Below, piece by piece: positions 17,329 through 27,025 of a stretch of DNA of 58,341 bases (its first letter is position 1; each line of letters starts with the position of its first letter). This stretch comes from Vairimorpha ceranae (lineage: Eukaryota > Microsporidia > Nosematidae): contig NW_020169316.1 in NCBI RefSeq assembly GCF_000988165.1, positions 1 to 58,341 on the forward strand. Direction: 5' to 3'. A program made the position numbers and the translations under genes. The notes beneath the pieces were generated by a model, which saw nothing but the letters and a program-made list of their open reading frames with translations, searched no databases and was not told the DNA's origin.

Positions 17329-20300
17329 ATGAAAATTGAAGACATAGCGAAACCGCATATTGAGTCATATAATGCTCTATTTTACAATAAAGTATTTAAA
17401 AATATTATAAAAAAAGTCAAACCGTTAACAATAGGCTCTTTTAGGATGGAAATAGCTGATTTTACTGTTCATCAGCCTTTTATTACAGAAAGAAATAATA
17501 TTAGTTTGGATAGAAGATTACTACCGAGGGAAGCAAGGTTGACAAACACGACTTACAAAGGAAAAATATTTATAAAATTCAGTTTATTTTATGATGATAA
17601 ATTAATAAGCTCGGAATTTCGACCATGTGGTGGATTTCCTATAATGGTTAAATCTGGATACTGTCATTTGTTGGATGAACCAAATCCTAATTCTATAGAC
17701 GAAGATGAGAATGACATTGGAGGATATTTTATAATTAATGGAATTGATAAACTTATCAGATTTCACATTATGCAGAAAAGGAATTATCCTTTTGCACTGT
17801 GTAGACCACAAAAAAATAAAAACTACACTGACAATTATATTTATATTAGAAGTGTAGGGGATGATGAATTGGGACATGTAGGTTATTTACATTACAGCAT
17901 AGATGGTGATGTATTTTACAGATTTTTTAGAAGAAGAAATGAGTTTCATATTCCAATTATTATTATTTTAAAAGCTTTAGTGAATACAACAGACCAAGAA
18001 ATTTATAAAATGCTTAACAATGACATATACATTACAGTTGCACTAAAAAAAGCTACCAAAGAAGAAGTATTTTCTAGAGCAGAATGTATTGAATACATTG
18101 GTGCTAGATTTAAACAGTCAATGAATGCTTCTACTAATGAAGAAGCTTGTATAGAAATTTTAGATACATATGTGTGTCCACATTTAACCAAAAATCAAGA
18201 TAAGTTTAATTTTCTAATTTATTCTATAAAAAAACTTTTCAGTTTGGTAAAGGGAGAAATTATTCCAGAAGACTCAGACTCTCCTGCATCACATGAAATG
18301 TTGACGGAAACACAGTTGTTTGCAAATATTTTTAAAGATAAGTTAGAAGATTTAAAAAGATCTTTTAAAGCGCAAATTATGCGCACTTTTCTTCGTAAAA
18401 ATGGGAAGCGTAAAGATTACGAAAAGAATAAAGAACCAATTTTGCCTTCTTTAGAAAATTGTATGCACGCTTTTAAATATCTTGATTGTGTGAGTGTTGG
18501 CAGAGCATTTGAATCTTTTTTATCTACCGGTAATATTAATATACAAAATTCTAGTGATATATTACAAAGTGCAGGATTTAGTATCATGGCAGAAAGAATT
18601 AACTTTTACAGATACATTAGTCATTTTAGAAGTTTAAATAGAGGATCATTTTTTCAAGAAGTTAGAACAACAGGCGTACGAAAATTAAGATCTGAAAGTT
18701 GGGGATTTTTTTGTCCTGTACACACACCAGATGGTACCCCCTGTGGATTACTAACACATTTAACTTCCGCTGCTTCTCTTGTCAATTTTACCAATAATTT
18801 TGATTATAATTTACTTTATTCATTTGGGATAATTCCTTCTCATAGACAATTTATTAACGGAATATCTGTTTTTTATAATGGATTACTGATTGGATACACT
18901 TTCAATCCATGTGATCTTACAAATAAACTTAGAAAATATAGAAGGGATAATAATTTAAGCTTAGAAATTATTCATTATTCTGGACTTAAATTATATGAAA
19001 CCGTTTTAATTTACAATACTGTATCTCGTTTGATTAGACCTGTTCTTCACAAGGAAAGTGGTAAAATTGAGATGGTTGGAATAATGGAACAGGTCTTTTT
19101 AGACATAAATCTTAATGATATGACAGTTTATAAAGACAGTCCTAACATTAGTAAATGTTTTGAATATCAAGAAGTAGACAATCAGAATATTTTTAGTATA
19201 GTGGCTAGTCTCACTCCTTTTTCTGAATACAATCAATCACCAAGAAATATGTATCAGTGCCAAATGGCCAAGCAGAGTATGGGACATCCTGCTCACAATA
19301 TCAAAACTAGAAATGATTCTAAGATTTATATGCTTAATTACACTCAGCACCCGATAGTACAAAATAAAAAATATAGTCTTGTACAAGATTATCCTTTAGG
19401 GTTAAATTGCATTGTGGCTGTTTTGTCATATACAGCATATGACATGGAAGATGCTATGGTTATCAATAAAGGAAGCATGGAAAGAGGTCTTTTTACTGGA
19501 TATGTTTACAAAGTAGATAAAATAGAATTACCAAAAGACTGTTGTTTTTCTTATCTTCCTGATGTTGGTTGTAAAATTAATACTGGTGATATTTTATATA
19601 AATACATGGATTTTGGAGGTAAAGAAACATCTGTGTTGTGTAAAAGTAGTGATGGATATATTATTGAAAGTGTAGACATTTTTGAAAATGAAAATTTATG
19701 TGCAAATATTAAGTTTAGAATTATTCGAAATCCAAATATAGGAGATAAATTTTGTAGTAGACATGGTCAGAAAGGTGTGTGTTCAATGCACTGGCCATCT
19801 ATTGATATGCCTTTTACTGAATCGGGAATTGTACCAGATATTATAATCAATCCTCACGCATTCCCATCTAGAATGACTATAGGAATGTTAATAGAAAGCA
19901 TGGCTGGAAAATCAGGCTGTTGTTTGGGGGAAATACAAGATGCTACGCCATTTGAAAAAAATACTTTTTTAAATAATAATGACGTACAGCGCAATGAACC
20001 ATCAATCGGTGATCAATTAATCCAGCATGGGTTTAATTACTATGGAAATGAGCCAATGTACAGCGGTATAACAGGCACAGAATTTAAGACAGATATTTTT
20101 ATTGGTGTCGTTTTTTATCAAAGATTAAGGCACATGGTAAATGACAAATATCAAGTTAGGGCATCTGGTGCCGTTGTAGCTACCACTAGACAACCCGTGG
20201 GAGGAAGAAAGAATTTAGGAGGTGTAAGATTTGGAGAGATGGAAAGGGATGCTATGATTGCACACGGTACCCCTTATCTTCTAAATGATAGATTACTTAA

Positions 20301-20493
20301 ATGTAGTGACCACTCTGTTTTTACTTTCTGTTGTACTTGTAAGAGTATTCTATTCGCTAATAACGATAAGTGTATTTGCGGTGGTAAGATTTTTAATACA
20401 GTAGAGATGCCTTATGTATTCAAATATTTATGCAGTGAATTGTTAGCTATGAATATTAGAGTTATATTGGATGTTAAACAGCCTGTTATTTAA
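17329..20493 (+). CDS. RPA2: RNA polymerase I second-largest subunit
   Basis: A 1054-residue beta-type polymerase subunit. I assign it to Pol I because of the N-terminal PHIESYN, the DIGGYFIINGIDKLIRF block in place of the Pol II/III versions, and the overall spacing. Conserved core elements are all present: GTPCGLLTHL, RNMYQCQMAKQSMG, SYTAYDMEDAMVINKGS, GDKFCSRHGQKGV and the late RFGEMERDAMIAHG block. A zinc ribbon, CCTCKS … CICGG, sits near residue 1005. The enzyme makes the large ribosomal RNA precursor in the nucleolus. It is shorter than the yeast protein (1203). The ATG at 17329 follows CCC by three bases. The subunit class is well supported; I would expect a phylogeny to place it with RPA135. 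Confidence 0.92.
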   Translation: MKIEDIAKPHIESYNALFYNKVFKNIIKKVKPLTIGSFRMEIADFTVHQPFITERNNISLDRRLLPREARLTNTTYKGKIFIKFSLFYDDKLISSEFRPCGGFPIMVKSGYCHLLDEPNPNSIDEDENDIGGYFIINGIDKLIRFHIMQKRNYPFALCRPQKNKNYTDNYIYIRSVGDDELGHVGYLHYSIDGDVFYRFFRRRNEFHIPIIIILKALVNTTDQEIYKMLNNDIYITVALKKATKEEVFSRAECIEYIGARFKQSMNASTNEEACIEILDTYVCPHLTKNQDKFNFLIYSIKKLFSLVKGEIIPEDSDSPASHEMLTETQLFANIFKDKLEDLKRSFKAQIMRTFLRKNGKRKDYEKNKEPILPSLENCMHAFKYLDCVSVGRAFESFLSTGNINIQNSSDILQSAGFSIMAERINFYRYISHFRSLNRGSFFQEVRTTGVRKLRSESWGFFCPVHTPDGTPCGLLTHLTSAASLVNFTNNFDYNLLYSFGIIPSHRQFINGISVFYNGLLIGYTFNPCDLTNKLRKYRRDNNLSLEIIHYSGLKLYETVLIYNTVSRLIRPVLHKESGKIEMVGIMEQVFLDINLNDMTVYKDSPNISKCFEYQEVDNQNIFSIVASLTPFSEYNQSPRNMYQCQMAKQSMGHPAHNIKTRNDSKIYMLNYTQHPIVQNKKYSLVQDYPLGLNCIVAVLSYTAYDMEDAMVINKGSMERGLFTGYVYKVDKIELPKDCCFSYLPDVGCKINTGDILYKYMDFGGKETSVLCKSSDGYIIESVDIFENENLCANIKFRIIRNPNIGDKFCSRHGQKGVCSMHWPSIDMPFTESGIVPDIIINPHAFPSRMTIGMLIESMAGKSGCCLGEIQDATPFEKNTFLNNNDVQRNEPSIGDQLIQHGFNYYGNEPMYSGITGTEFKTDIFIGVVFYQRLRHMVNDKYQVRASGAVVATTRQPVGGRKNLGGVRFGEMERDAMIAHGTPYLLNDRLLKCSDHSVFTFCCTCKSILFANNDKCICGGKIFNTVEMPYVFKYLCSELLAMNIRVILDVKQPVI

Positions 20494-20709
20494 TTATTAA
20501 ATTTTTAGGTAAAAATACGCTCATTACGTTTATAATTTATATTAAAAAATTTTGTAATTTAAATTTTAGTTCCGTACTTTCATGAAAAAATTATTTATAT
20601 ATATTTACAAATTTAATTTTTTTTATAAATCTGATACTTTTAGCTTTTTAATACAAACAAACTAAGATTTTTATGCAAAAAAATATAAAAAAAGTTATTT
20701 TTCTAAATT

Positions 20710-22221
20710 ATGCATAATAAAGTTCCAAAATTTCATTACTCAACTCCAATAAAACCTAAGTCTATAATTTTGTATAGAAGTAATGATTTAATAAATATTA
20801 ATACAAAAGATGACATCTCTTTACAAATATCAAAGGCTTTAAATGATGATTCTTTAGGAGGTTTAACAGAAGACTTATGCTCTTCAAAAAATAATAAATC
20901 GGATTTTAGTAGCGAAAAAAATTCTTGCATTCACACAACATCTACTAAAAAAGTTGATGCAGATGTAAATTACAGTTTGAAAAATCACGAGAATGATGAA
21001 ATAAAGAGCTGTGAAAAAGAAAACAATAAAAACAGTAAACTTTCTAAATCTCAAAGTGCAGAATATAAAAATAAAACATATTTACAAGTATCACATGAGC
21101 AGAAAAGTGTTTCTAATCATTTTATCGATAATAAAACAACATCTTGCATAACAAATAATAAAAATACAGAACCTAGTAATTTACTAGATTATAATTTAAA
21201 TGATGAAAAAATTAAACAAAAAAATGATTCTTTGATTAATTTAACAAACAATTATGAAAAAGCTTTAGGGCATGTAAAAATTTTAAAACCACAAAATAAG
21301 CAGACAACCTTACCTAAATATGAAATTATCAATATTAAACAAAAAGAGGAAAATCTCTGTCGTACAACTTTTAGAAAAAATCAAAAAAATCCTCATTCTA
21401 GTAAATCTAAAAAAATAAATAATACATCGACAACAAGATGTAAAATACTTTTGTATCTTGATAAACTGTTTTGCGAGAATCAAAAACATAAATTAAAAAA
21501 TAGATACCTTAGAAAAGAAAATTGTAAAATAAATTTAGAATTAAAAAAACTGAGAGAAACATGCATTGATTTACAACATGAAAAGAAAGAGAGTGTGGCA
21601 AAAATTATTAAACTACAAGCAGAATTTGAAGAAAGAAATAAAGAATATGAAATTGTTAAAGATAAGAATATTTCTGAAATGAGAATTTACAAAGAAAACA
21701 TAGAACATTTAAATAAACAGAATAAAAATCTTAAAGATAATATAAAAGCTTATATTGATGAAATATACGCATTTCGCAAGAAAGCATTGGATTTTATGAG
21801 TAGTTGTTCTCATATAATAAATAACATTAATGTAAGCAAAGTAATCCATGCATCACAAACATTAATAGAAATGAGATATAAAAAGGTTGTGTGTAATTTA
21901 GATGTAAATAATATATATTTGCAAATAAACGACATGGCCAATAAATTAAATCAATTTTTAGACTTTATTGCGAAAAACAAAGAAGAACATAAATTTAAAT
22001 ATAAATGTTTTGTTGATAACGAAAAATATTTATCTGAGAAAGTATTACAAGTTAAAGAACAATTAAAGTCAAAAGATATGAAAATTATTAAATTAAAAAA
22101 TAAGATAAAGAAATATAAAACTAAGTTTATTATTAAAAAACAAACGAATAGCATAGAGCTATCTTTTTCTAGAATTAAATCTTTTCCATCAGAATCAGAT
22201 GTATGGGATTGTTTCAAATAA
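20710..22221 (+). CDS. hypothetical coiled-coil protein, 503 aa
   Basis: I do not recognise a family. Residues 1-230 are low-complexity, rich in Asn, Lys and Ser. Residues about 250-370 form a long charged coiled coil (heptad-like stretches with LKKLRETCIDLQHEKKESV and similar). A second helical segment, about 430-480, ends in a basic run and the tail SESDVWDCFK. There is no signal peptide or membrane span. The composition and layout resemble spindle-pole, kinetochore or cohesion proteins, but no motif settles it. No CCC precedes the ATG. The last eight bases overlap the end of the Sir2 gene on the other strand. Confidence 0.7.
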   Translation: MHNKVPKFHYSTPIKPKSIILYRSNDLININTKDDISLQISKALNDDSLGGLTEDLCSSKNNKSDFSSEKNSCIHTTSTKKVDADVNYSLKNHENDEIKSCEKENNKNSKLSKSQSAEYKNKTYLQVSHEQKSVSNHFIDNKTTSCITNNKNTEPSNLLDYNLNDEKIKQKNDSLINLTNNYEKALGHVKILKPQNKQTTLPKYEIINIKQKEENLCRTTFRKNQKNPHSSKSKKINNTSTTRCKILLYLDKLFCENQKHKLKNRYLRKENCKINLELKKLRETCIDLQHEKKESVAKIIKLQAEFEERNKEYEIVKDKNISEMRIYKENIEHLNKQNKNLKDNIKAYIDEIYAFRKKALDFMSSCSHIINNINVSKVIHASQTLIEMRYKKVVCNLDVNNIYLQINDMANKLNQFLDFIAKNKEEHKFKYKCFVDNEKYLSEKVLQVKEQLKSKDMKIIKLKNKIKKYKTKFIIKKQTNSIELSFSRIKSFPSESDVWDCFK

Positions 22222-23212
22222 ACTTTGAATTGTTTAAAACAATAAAATTGTTGACAATATCTTCTTTTGTTAACGAAAGTCGTTTCATTTTCTTCAAAAT
22301 ATTTTTCTTTGTTGGTTTTCTACTTTCTGTATCAAGTACTTTCTTTTCTATATTTTCTTCGTGAATAGAAATATCTTGTAGTGAAATATCTAAATCATAA
22401 TTTTCAACTGATTTTTTAACATGTCTAAAAAAGTCATCTGAAGTTCCTTTGTAGAAATGTGTAAAATATTTCTTCATAGAAGAAGAGCAATTACTTAAAC
22501 TAACAAATATTCGATTCTTGCAAAATTTACTAAAATACTTTACCATATTTTTTACTCCAAAAACATTAAGACTAGTACCTACTACTATAAGTAAATCTAA
22601 ATTACTATCTTTTTTAATACATTTAGATATTAAATCAGAATCTGGATGATCCTGATGATAATGAATAATATTTGTATGTAAATATTTAGGAATATTTTTT
22701 AATCTTTCATTTTGAGATTTAGCACAAATTGTGCATTTAGGAGAATTTAAAATATCAGTAGGATTATTAAATTCAGACTGTGAACCACAATATAAACATC
22801 TTAGATATTTTAAATTTCCATGTAGATAAACCAAATTATCTTTTGTTAATCCACCTTTCTCTTCTAAACTATCAATATTTTGTGTATAAACTCTTAAAGA
22901 TGTTACCTGTGCATACCATTTAAAAAATTTATGTGTATACGATGGATTACTGTTATTAATTAATCTTTTTAGATTACAAATGTATTCAAGGTAGATTTTC
23001 CTAGTACGTGATTCAATTCCAAATTTATAACTGAATAATTCTTCGCCTTTTATTTTGTATTTATTTTTAATATCCTGAAAAAGTCCAGTTTTTGATCTAA
23101 AGTCGGGAATACCACTGGAAACAGATATTCCTGCACCTGCGATAATAACAACCTTTTTTTGCGAAAAAAAATGGGCATTTTCTAGTATCCACTCGTTAGA
23201 AATATAATCCAT
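22214..23212 (-). CDS. Sir2-family NAD-dependent deacetylase (Hst3/Hst4-like)
   Basis: Sirtuin of 332 residues. The catalytic core is intact: GAGIS … GIPDFRS (26-40), TQNIDSLE (110-117), catalytic H131 (HG), zinc cysteines C139-x2-C142 and C160-x2-C163, and VVGTSL near 215. The core starts almost at the N-terminus, and the zinc-to-Rossmann segment (HYHQDHPDSDLIS) is closest in my memory to the Hst3/Hst4 branch that removes histone H3 K56 acetylation. The basic, Lys-rich C-terminal 60 residues are outside the core. CCCC lies ten bases before the start. The gene ends eight bases inside the convergent coiled-coil gene and starts 45 bases after the FIGL1 gene on the same strand. Confidence 0.88.
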   Translation of the reverse strand: MDYISNEWILENAHFFSQKKVVIIAGAGISVSSGIPDFRSKTGLFQDIKNKYKIKGEELFSYKFGIESRTRKIYLEYICNLKRLINNSNPSYTHKFFKWYAQVTSLRVYTQNIDSLEEKGGLTKDNLVYLHGNLKYLRCLYCGSQSEFNNPTDILNSPKCTICAKSQNERLKNIPKYLHTNIIHYHQDHPDSDLISKCIKKDSNLDLLIVVGTSLNVFGVKNMVKYFSKFCKNRIFVSLSNCSSSMKKYFTHFYKGTSDDFFRHVKKSVENYDLDISLQDISIHEENIEKKVLDTESRKPTKKNILKKMKRLSLTKEDIVNNFIVLNNSKFI

Positions 23213-23257
23213 AAAAGAATAAGGGGAAAATAAAAAGAATTAAACACTCAATAATTT

Positions 23258-24520
23258 TTATTTCGATCCATAAGTTCCATTCCATTCTTCATATAAATGC
23301 AGATCACGACTACTTACGCTTTTTTTGATCTGTGAAACAGCCTTTACAAAATCTTCAACATTAATTTCTCTAGCATTTTCAGTTTTAAATTTTTTTATAT
23401 CTTCAATTTCTCTAAAAGGTTCAAGTGATGCCTCTCTACATAAATTAAATATATCTGAACCAGAATATCCTTCTGTAAGTTGACTGATTTTTGTAAGGTC
23501 GTTAGCAGACAAATTATTTTTATAGTTTGTCACTAAATTTTTTACCATTTTTATTCTTGCATTTTCATCTGGCAGTGATACATAAACTCGTTTTACAAGG
23601 CGACGCACAGCTGCCTCGTCAATTTCATGCGGTCTGTTTGTCGCTCCTATAACAAGTATTTTATCATCATTAGATGTTGCAGTTCCATCAAATTGTACTA
23701 AAAATTCTGTTTTGATTCTTCTACTTCCTTCATTTTCATTTTCTGATCTTTGACTTAACAAACTATCAATTTCGTCAATAAAAATGACACTAGGCTGCAT
23801 TTTCCGCCCTAAGTAAAACAGTGCTCTAACCATTTTTTCACCTTCACCAACCCACTTACTTGTTAATGAACTTGCACTTATACTAAAAAAAGTAGCATTA
23901 CATTGACTTGCTATACATTTTCCAATCATAGTTTTACCAGTACCTGGCGGACCAAATAACATTAATCCCTTAGGTGGTCCTCTGAGCCCAGTAAATAAAT
24001 CTGGTCGCTGCATTGGCCATAATACTATTTCATTAATTATTTTTTTAACATTATCTAATCCAACTACATCATCCCATGTAATATTATTAACATTTTCTAA
24101 GATTTCACTTTTAATTCTTTCTAAAATATTATTTTCTATATTTGATTCAGGATCTATTTCACCACTAGACTTTTTCGCATCATTTTGTTTTAATCCTGTA
24201 AGTTGTTTTTCTGATGCTGTTTTAAATCCACTACTGTAATTTTGTTTGGTACCAGTTTCAAAAAATGGAGATGTAACTGAATTATAATTTTCTAGTAATA
24301 ATTCAATTTCGTCTAGATCACATTCAAGAGGTATATTTGTATATGAATGTAATAATGGAAGGAGAGAAGTATCATTACTTATTATTGGTAGAATGTGGTC
24401 AGTGTATAATTTATCAAGTTTTGTATCACAATTACGTAGTTCTGGTGGAAGAAATGATAAGTATTCGGGTAGATCTTGTTCTTCTAATTTTTCTTGTAAA
24501 TGGTACAACTTTTTATGCAT
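23258..24520 (-). CDS. FIGL1: fidgetin-like 1 AAA ATPase
   Basis: AAA ATPase of the meiotic/microtubule-severing clade (spastin, katanin, fidgetin), 420 residues. Walker A GPPGTGKT (190-197), Walker B VIFIDEID (245-252), sensor GATNRP and the arginine-finger region RRLVKR follow the usual order. The stretch LFTGLRGPPKG plus FFSISASSLTSKWVGEGEKMVRALF and SSR-type SRRIKTEFLVQFDG is characteristic of FIGL1 rather than spastin or katanin p60. A C-terminal VPS4-like helix is present (LHLYEEWNGTYG). The N-terminal 130 residues are short and unlike the animal RAD51-binding region. FIGL1 restrains RAD51 in recombination; whether that role or microtubule work applies here is unknown. No CCC precedes the ATG. 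Confidence 0.88.
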   Translation of the reverse strand: MHKKLYHLQEKLEEQDLPEYLSFLPPELRNCDTKLDKLYTDHILPIISNDTSLLPLLHSYTNIPLECDLDEIELLLENYNSVTSPFFETGTKQNYSSGFKTASEKQLTGLKQNDAKKSSGEIDPESNIENNILERIKSEILENVNNITWDDVVGLDNVKKIINEIVLWPMQRPDLFTGLRGPPKGLMLFGPPGTGKTMIGKCIASQCNATFFSISASSLTSKWVGEGEKMVRALFYLGRKMQPSVIFIDEIDSLLSQRSENENEGSRRIKTEFLVQFDGTATSNDDKILVIGATNRPHEIDEAAVRRLVKRVYVSLPDENARIKMVKNLVTNYKNNLSANDLTKISQLTEGYSGSDIFNLCREASLEPFREIEDIKKFKTENAREINVEDFVKAVSQIKKSVSSRDLHLYEEWNGTYGSK

Positions 24521-24555
24521 GGCATAAAAATATTTTTTTTTTAAAATAAAATATT

Positions 24556-24628
24556 CACTCCGAGCGGGACTCGAACCCGCAATCTTCTGCTTAGAAGGCA
24601 GACGCGTTAGCCATTACGCCATCGGAGC
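24556..24628 (-). tRNA. tRNA-Arg (anticodon UCU)
   Basis: A 73-base cloverleaf reads on the minus strand from 24628 to 24556. The acceptor stem is GCTCCGA with TCGGAGT (first pair G-U), the D-arm contains GGCGTAATGGCTAACGC, and the anticodon stem TCTGC/GCAGA encloses loop CTTCTAA with anticodon TCT. The T-arm is GCGGG-TTCGAGT-CCCGC. The discriminator base is G. No intron. It reads AGA codons, a major arginine codon in this AT-rich genome. Internal A and B boxes (TGGCTAACGCG region, GGTTCGAGTCC) are intact. Confidence 0.96.
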
Positions 24629-24695
24629 TTAAATATAATTAAAATTAAACACACGTTTTCTTTCTTACTTTAAAAAAAATATCGCTCTGTATTTT

Positions 24696-25202
24696 ATGAC
24701 ATTTCTAAAATTAATAAGAAAACTTAAAAAAGAAAGCAATCAATTAAAATTAGTGTGTATTGGATTAGACAATTCAGGAAAGACAACCATTCTAGAAAAT
24801 ATATTTAGAAGGAATACTAGTAATATTCAACCTACATTTGGATATTCGTTATTTTCTTGTGTGTACAGAGACACTACTCTTTTAGTGTATGACATTGGAG
24901 GACAGACAGTTTTTAGAGAATTTTGGAATAATTATTTTGAGAAATGTGATGGATTAGTATTTGTATACGATTTGACTACAGGGAATGACATGTACTTAAA
25001 TAAAGTTATTAATGAGGTACCAGACATTCCCGTGCTTATTTTAGGAAATAAAAAAGATTTATGTAATGTTAATAAACCTATGGTAGATTTAAAAGATAAT
25101 GTAAGGTTATATTATGTAAGTGGATTAGATATTAATACACTTGTAGAACCATTTGACTGGCTTATACAGAAATGTAAAGAACACTTAGCTTTTGATATAT
25201 AA
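24696..25202 (+). CDS. ARL2: Arf-like small GTPase, ARL2 type
   Basis: A 168-residue Arf-family GTPase. P-loop GLDNSGKT (23-30), switch II DIGGQ (66-70), and base-recognition NKKD (118-121) are intact. The N-terminus MTFLKLIRKLKKESNQLKL, with no glycine at position 2, so no myristoylation, fits ARL2, which together with tubulin cofactors helps fold tubulin dimers. The WNNYFEKCDGLVFVYD segment also agrees with ARL2 (WRNYFEST DGLIWVVD). It lies next to tRNA-Arg and upstream of the V-ATPase F gene on the other strand. No CCC precedes its ATG. ARL2 rather than ARL3 or ARF is inferred from those segments. Confidence 0.82.
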   Translation: MTFLKLIRKLKKESNQLKLVCIGLDNSGKTTILENIFRRNTSNIQPTFGYSLFSCVYRDTTLLVYDIGGQTVFREFWNNYFEKCDGLVFVYDLTTGNDMYLNKVINEVPDIPVLILGNKKDLCNVNKPMVDLKDNVRLYYVSGLDINTLVEPFDWLIQKCKEHLAFDI

Positions 25203-25321
25203 TTTTTTTGAAAAATTGTTTTTTAAAAAATAAATTTATTACAAATTTACATTTTATGACAACTTTTACATTTCTACGTTTATTGTTATGCGCATAAATA
25301 AAATAATTTTTATAAAATATT

Positions 25322-25618
25322 TTAATGTTCACATTTTATTTTACTTGGTATTTCTATTATTGAAGGTATAAGTCCATCATATTTCTTTATTTCTTCTAAA
25401 ATTTTTTCATATACAAAATCACACACCAAAATGAGAGCTAAATCTTTTCGAAGGATTAATTTAGTAAACATTTTTTTTAAGTCTTCTTCTGGTGTATTAT
25501 AAGTAACCTGAATAAGATTAGGATTTTTAGTATCTAGTTGTATTCCAGAAATCATAAATCCATTTATTGTATCTTCATCTCCCAAAATTCCTACACTGTT
25601 GTGTGTTTTATAATCCAT
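25322..25618 (-). CDS. VMA7: V-type ATPase subunit F
   Basis: Central-stalk subunit of the V1 sector, 98 residues (usual about 118). Matching features: N-terminal GILGDEDTINGFMISGI, the DLKKMFTKLILRKDLALILVCDFVYEKI helix-strand segment and the end IPSIIEIPSK, the family's P-x-(I/V)-L-E-I-P-S-K motif. Subunit F sits on the rotor shaft. CCC lies two bases before the ATG (25621-25623 as GGG). The other V-ATPase gene in this window is subunit C at 6195. The call is based on two conserved ends at the expected distance. Confidence 0.9.
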   Translation of the reverse strand: MDYKTHNSVGILGDEDTINGFMISGIQLDTKNPNLIQVTYNTPEEDLKKMFTKLILRKDLALILVCDFVYEKILEEIKKYDGLIPSIIEIPSKIKCEH

Positions 25619-25900
25619 AAGGGAAAATAATTACTGCATAAATAAATGTATAAAGTTTAGTGTTAACAAGAAAACTGTAAAACAGCGAGTAATAATAAAA
25701 ATTAATTATTGAGATAAAACATGGGTTTATTTAAAAAACAGATATGACAAGGCTATCATTAAAATACTGCTAGTGGGCAGTTTGTCCTACAGTTACAGAA
25801 GAAGCAAATTTATTATTACACAAAAAAATAAATGAATTATTACAGAAATAACAAACGTATTATAATACAAAAAAAAATGTATTATTTAAGAATTTTTATT

Positions 25901-26368
25901 CTAACGATAAGATTTCTGATATCTTGCACGTGCACCCGGTCCTCCAAATTTCTTTGGCTCTTTCTTCCTAATATCTCCTACAAGACAATATCTGTCATAA
26001 GCCATCAGCATTTTTTTTATTTCTTGCTTTTTCCATTCATCAAAATAAGTACCATAGTAAGCCACTATAGCTTTAGAAAAAGCCATTCTTACTGCATATG
26101 CTAGCGCTACATCCCCATTATTCTTTTTGTTAGTAGTCACTCCTTCTTTAATTTTTGTGGTGATAGTAAAACTAAGATTTTTAAGATTAGATTCATCAAC
26201 AATACAAATGATTTCTTTAATCTTTGATAGCATTAATCTGTTACTAAGTATTTTATAAGGTACTTTATCGACCAATATTGTCATCTCATCACTCTCAACA
26301 CACTTACAGGTAGCCAAAGCTGTTTTTCTTTTTCCTTGGGTTATTACTGATTTTTGTATTTCTGCCAT
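25901..26368 (-). CDS. RPS16: 40S ribosomal protein S16 (uS9)
   Basis: Small-subunit ribosomal protein of 155 residues. The N-terminal [13 protein letters not shown] and the C-terminal [24 protein letters not shown] are the uS9 signatures; the terminal YQKSYR reaches the decoding site in the ribosome. The middle block GGVT-type element appears as [32 protein letters not shown], where eukaryotic S16 has [23 protein letters not shown]. It is divergent from RPL13 across 34 bases. CCCC lies three bases upstream of the ATG. Confidence 0.95.
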   Translation of the reverse strand: MAEIQKSVITQGKRKTALATCKCVESDEMTILVDKVPYKILSNRLMLSKIKEIICIVDESNLKNLSFTITTKIKEGVTTNKKNNGDVALAYAVRMAFSKAIVAYYGTYFDEWKKQEIKKMLMAYDRYCLVGDIRKKEPKKFGGPGARARYQKSYR

Positions 26369-26402
26369 CTGGGGTTTAAAAAAATATTTTTTTTAGCCCC
26401 AC
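26369..26402. promoter_or_regulatory. 34-bp mirrored promoter, RPS16 and RPL13
   Basis: The spacer reads CTGGGGTTTAAAAAAATA … TTTTAGCCCCAC. It has a four-base C-run for each direction: GGGG at 26371-26374 (CCCC toward RPS16) and CCCC at 26396-26399 ahead of RPL13, with a T/A-rich centre. Two ribosomal protein genes therefore share one nearly symmetric control region. Confidence 0.65.
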
Positions 26403-26891
26403 ATGAAAAACAATCACATTCTACCAAATAATCACAGGAATGCTATGAAAAGGGTAAAAGAGTGGCATAATCAGCCTAGTAGAGCATTAAGAAGGGCTAA
26501 GAATAGGAAAATGAAAGCCAAAGCTTTATATCCTGCACCACTAAAAAAACTGTGTCCTATTGTAAGGTGTCCTACAATTAGATACAATAAAAAGCAGAGA
26601 TTAGGTAAAGGGTTTACTCCCGAAGAATTAAAAGAGGCAGGTATTGAAGTAAATTATGCTAGAAAAATAGGAATAAGAGTTGATACTAGAAGAAGGAATA
26701 TGAATAAAGAAACACTAGATCTTAACTCACAGAGAGTAAAGGAATATCTCAGTAAATTAACTATTTTTAAGAATGGAAAAGAAGCCAAGGAGAGTGGAGT
26801 TAAACAGCATAAAGGAATTATTATGCCTGTTATTAGGAATAAGCCACAGGTGGAACTTATTGAAAAGAGTGCTATTGAATCTTATGAATAA
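26403..26891 (+). CDS. RPL13: 60S ribosomal protein L13 (eL13)
   Basis: Large-subunit ribosomal protein of 162 residues (usual about 200). Characteristic blocks: [52 protein letters not shown] and [17 protein letters not shown] followed by [12 protein letters not shown]. The C-terminal part is shortened compared with yeast and animals, as is common for microsporidian ribosomal proteins. It shares a 34-base divergent promoter with RPS16. Product and family are secure. Confidence 0.95.
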   Translation: MKNNHILPNNHRNAMKRVKEWHNQPSRALRRAKNRKMKAKALYPAPLKKLCPIVRCPTIRYNKKQRLGKGFTPEELKEAGIEVNYARKIGIRVDTRRRNMNKETLDLNSQRVKEYLSKLTIFKNGKEAKESGVKQHKGIIMPVIRNKPQVELIEKSAIESYE

Positions 26892-26919
26892 ATAAAAGTT
26901 TATTTATAAAATAATGTTG

Positions 26920-27021
26920 TTAGTTATACATTAAAATTGTAAATAATTTATTAGCCGCTATTGGCTCTACGCTATAATTATTTAGCATTTTTAAACACTC
27001 TTTAACACTTACAATATTCAT
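26920..27021 (-). CDS. possible 33-aa open frame downstream of SKP1
   Basis: A short frame on the minus strand begins four bases after the SKP1 stop codon and codes for 33 residues (MNIVSVKECLKMLNNY … TILMYN). Its local G+C is higher than that of nearby intergenic DNA, and its spacing to SKP1 would suit a shared transcript. It has no CCC motif of its own. I do not recognise it. It may be untranslated 3' sequence of SKP1. Confidence 0.22.
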   Translation of the reverse strand: MNIVSVKECLKMLNNYSVEPIAANKLFTILMYN

Positions 27022-27025
27022 TTAT

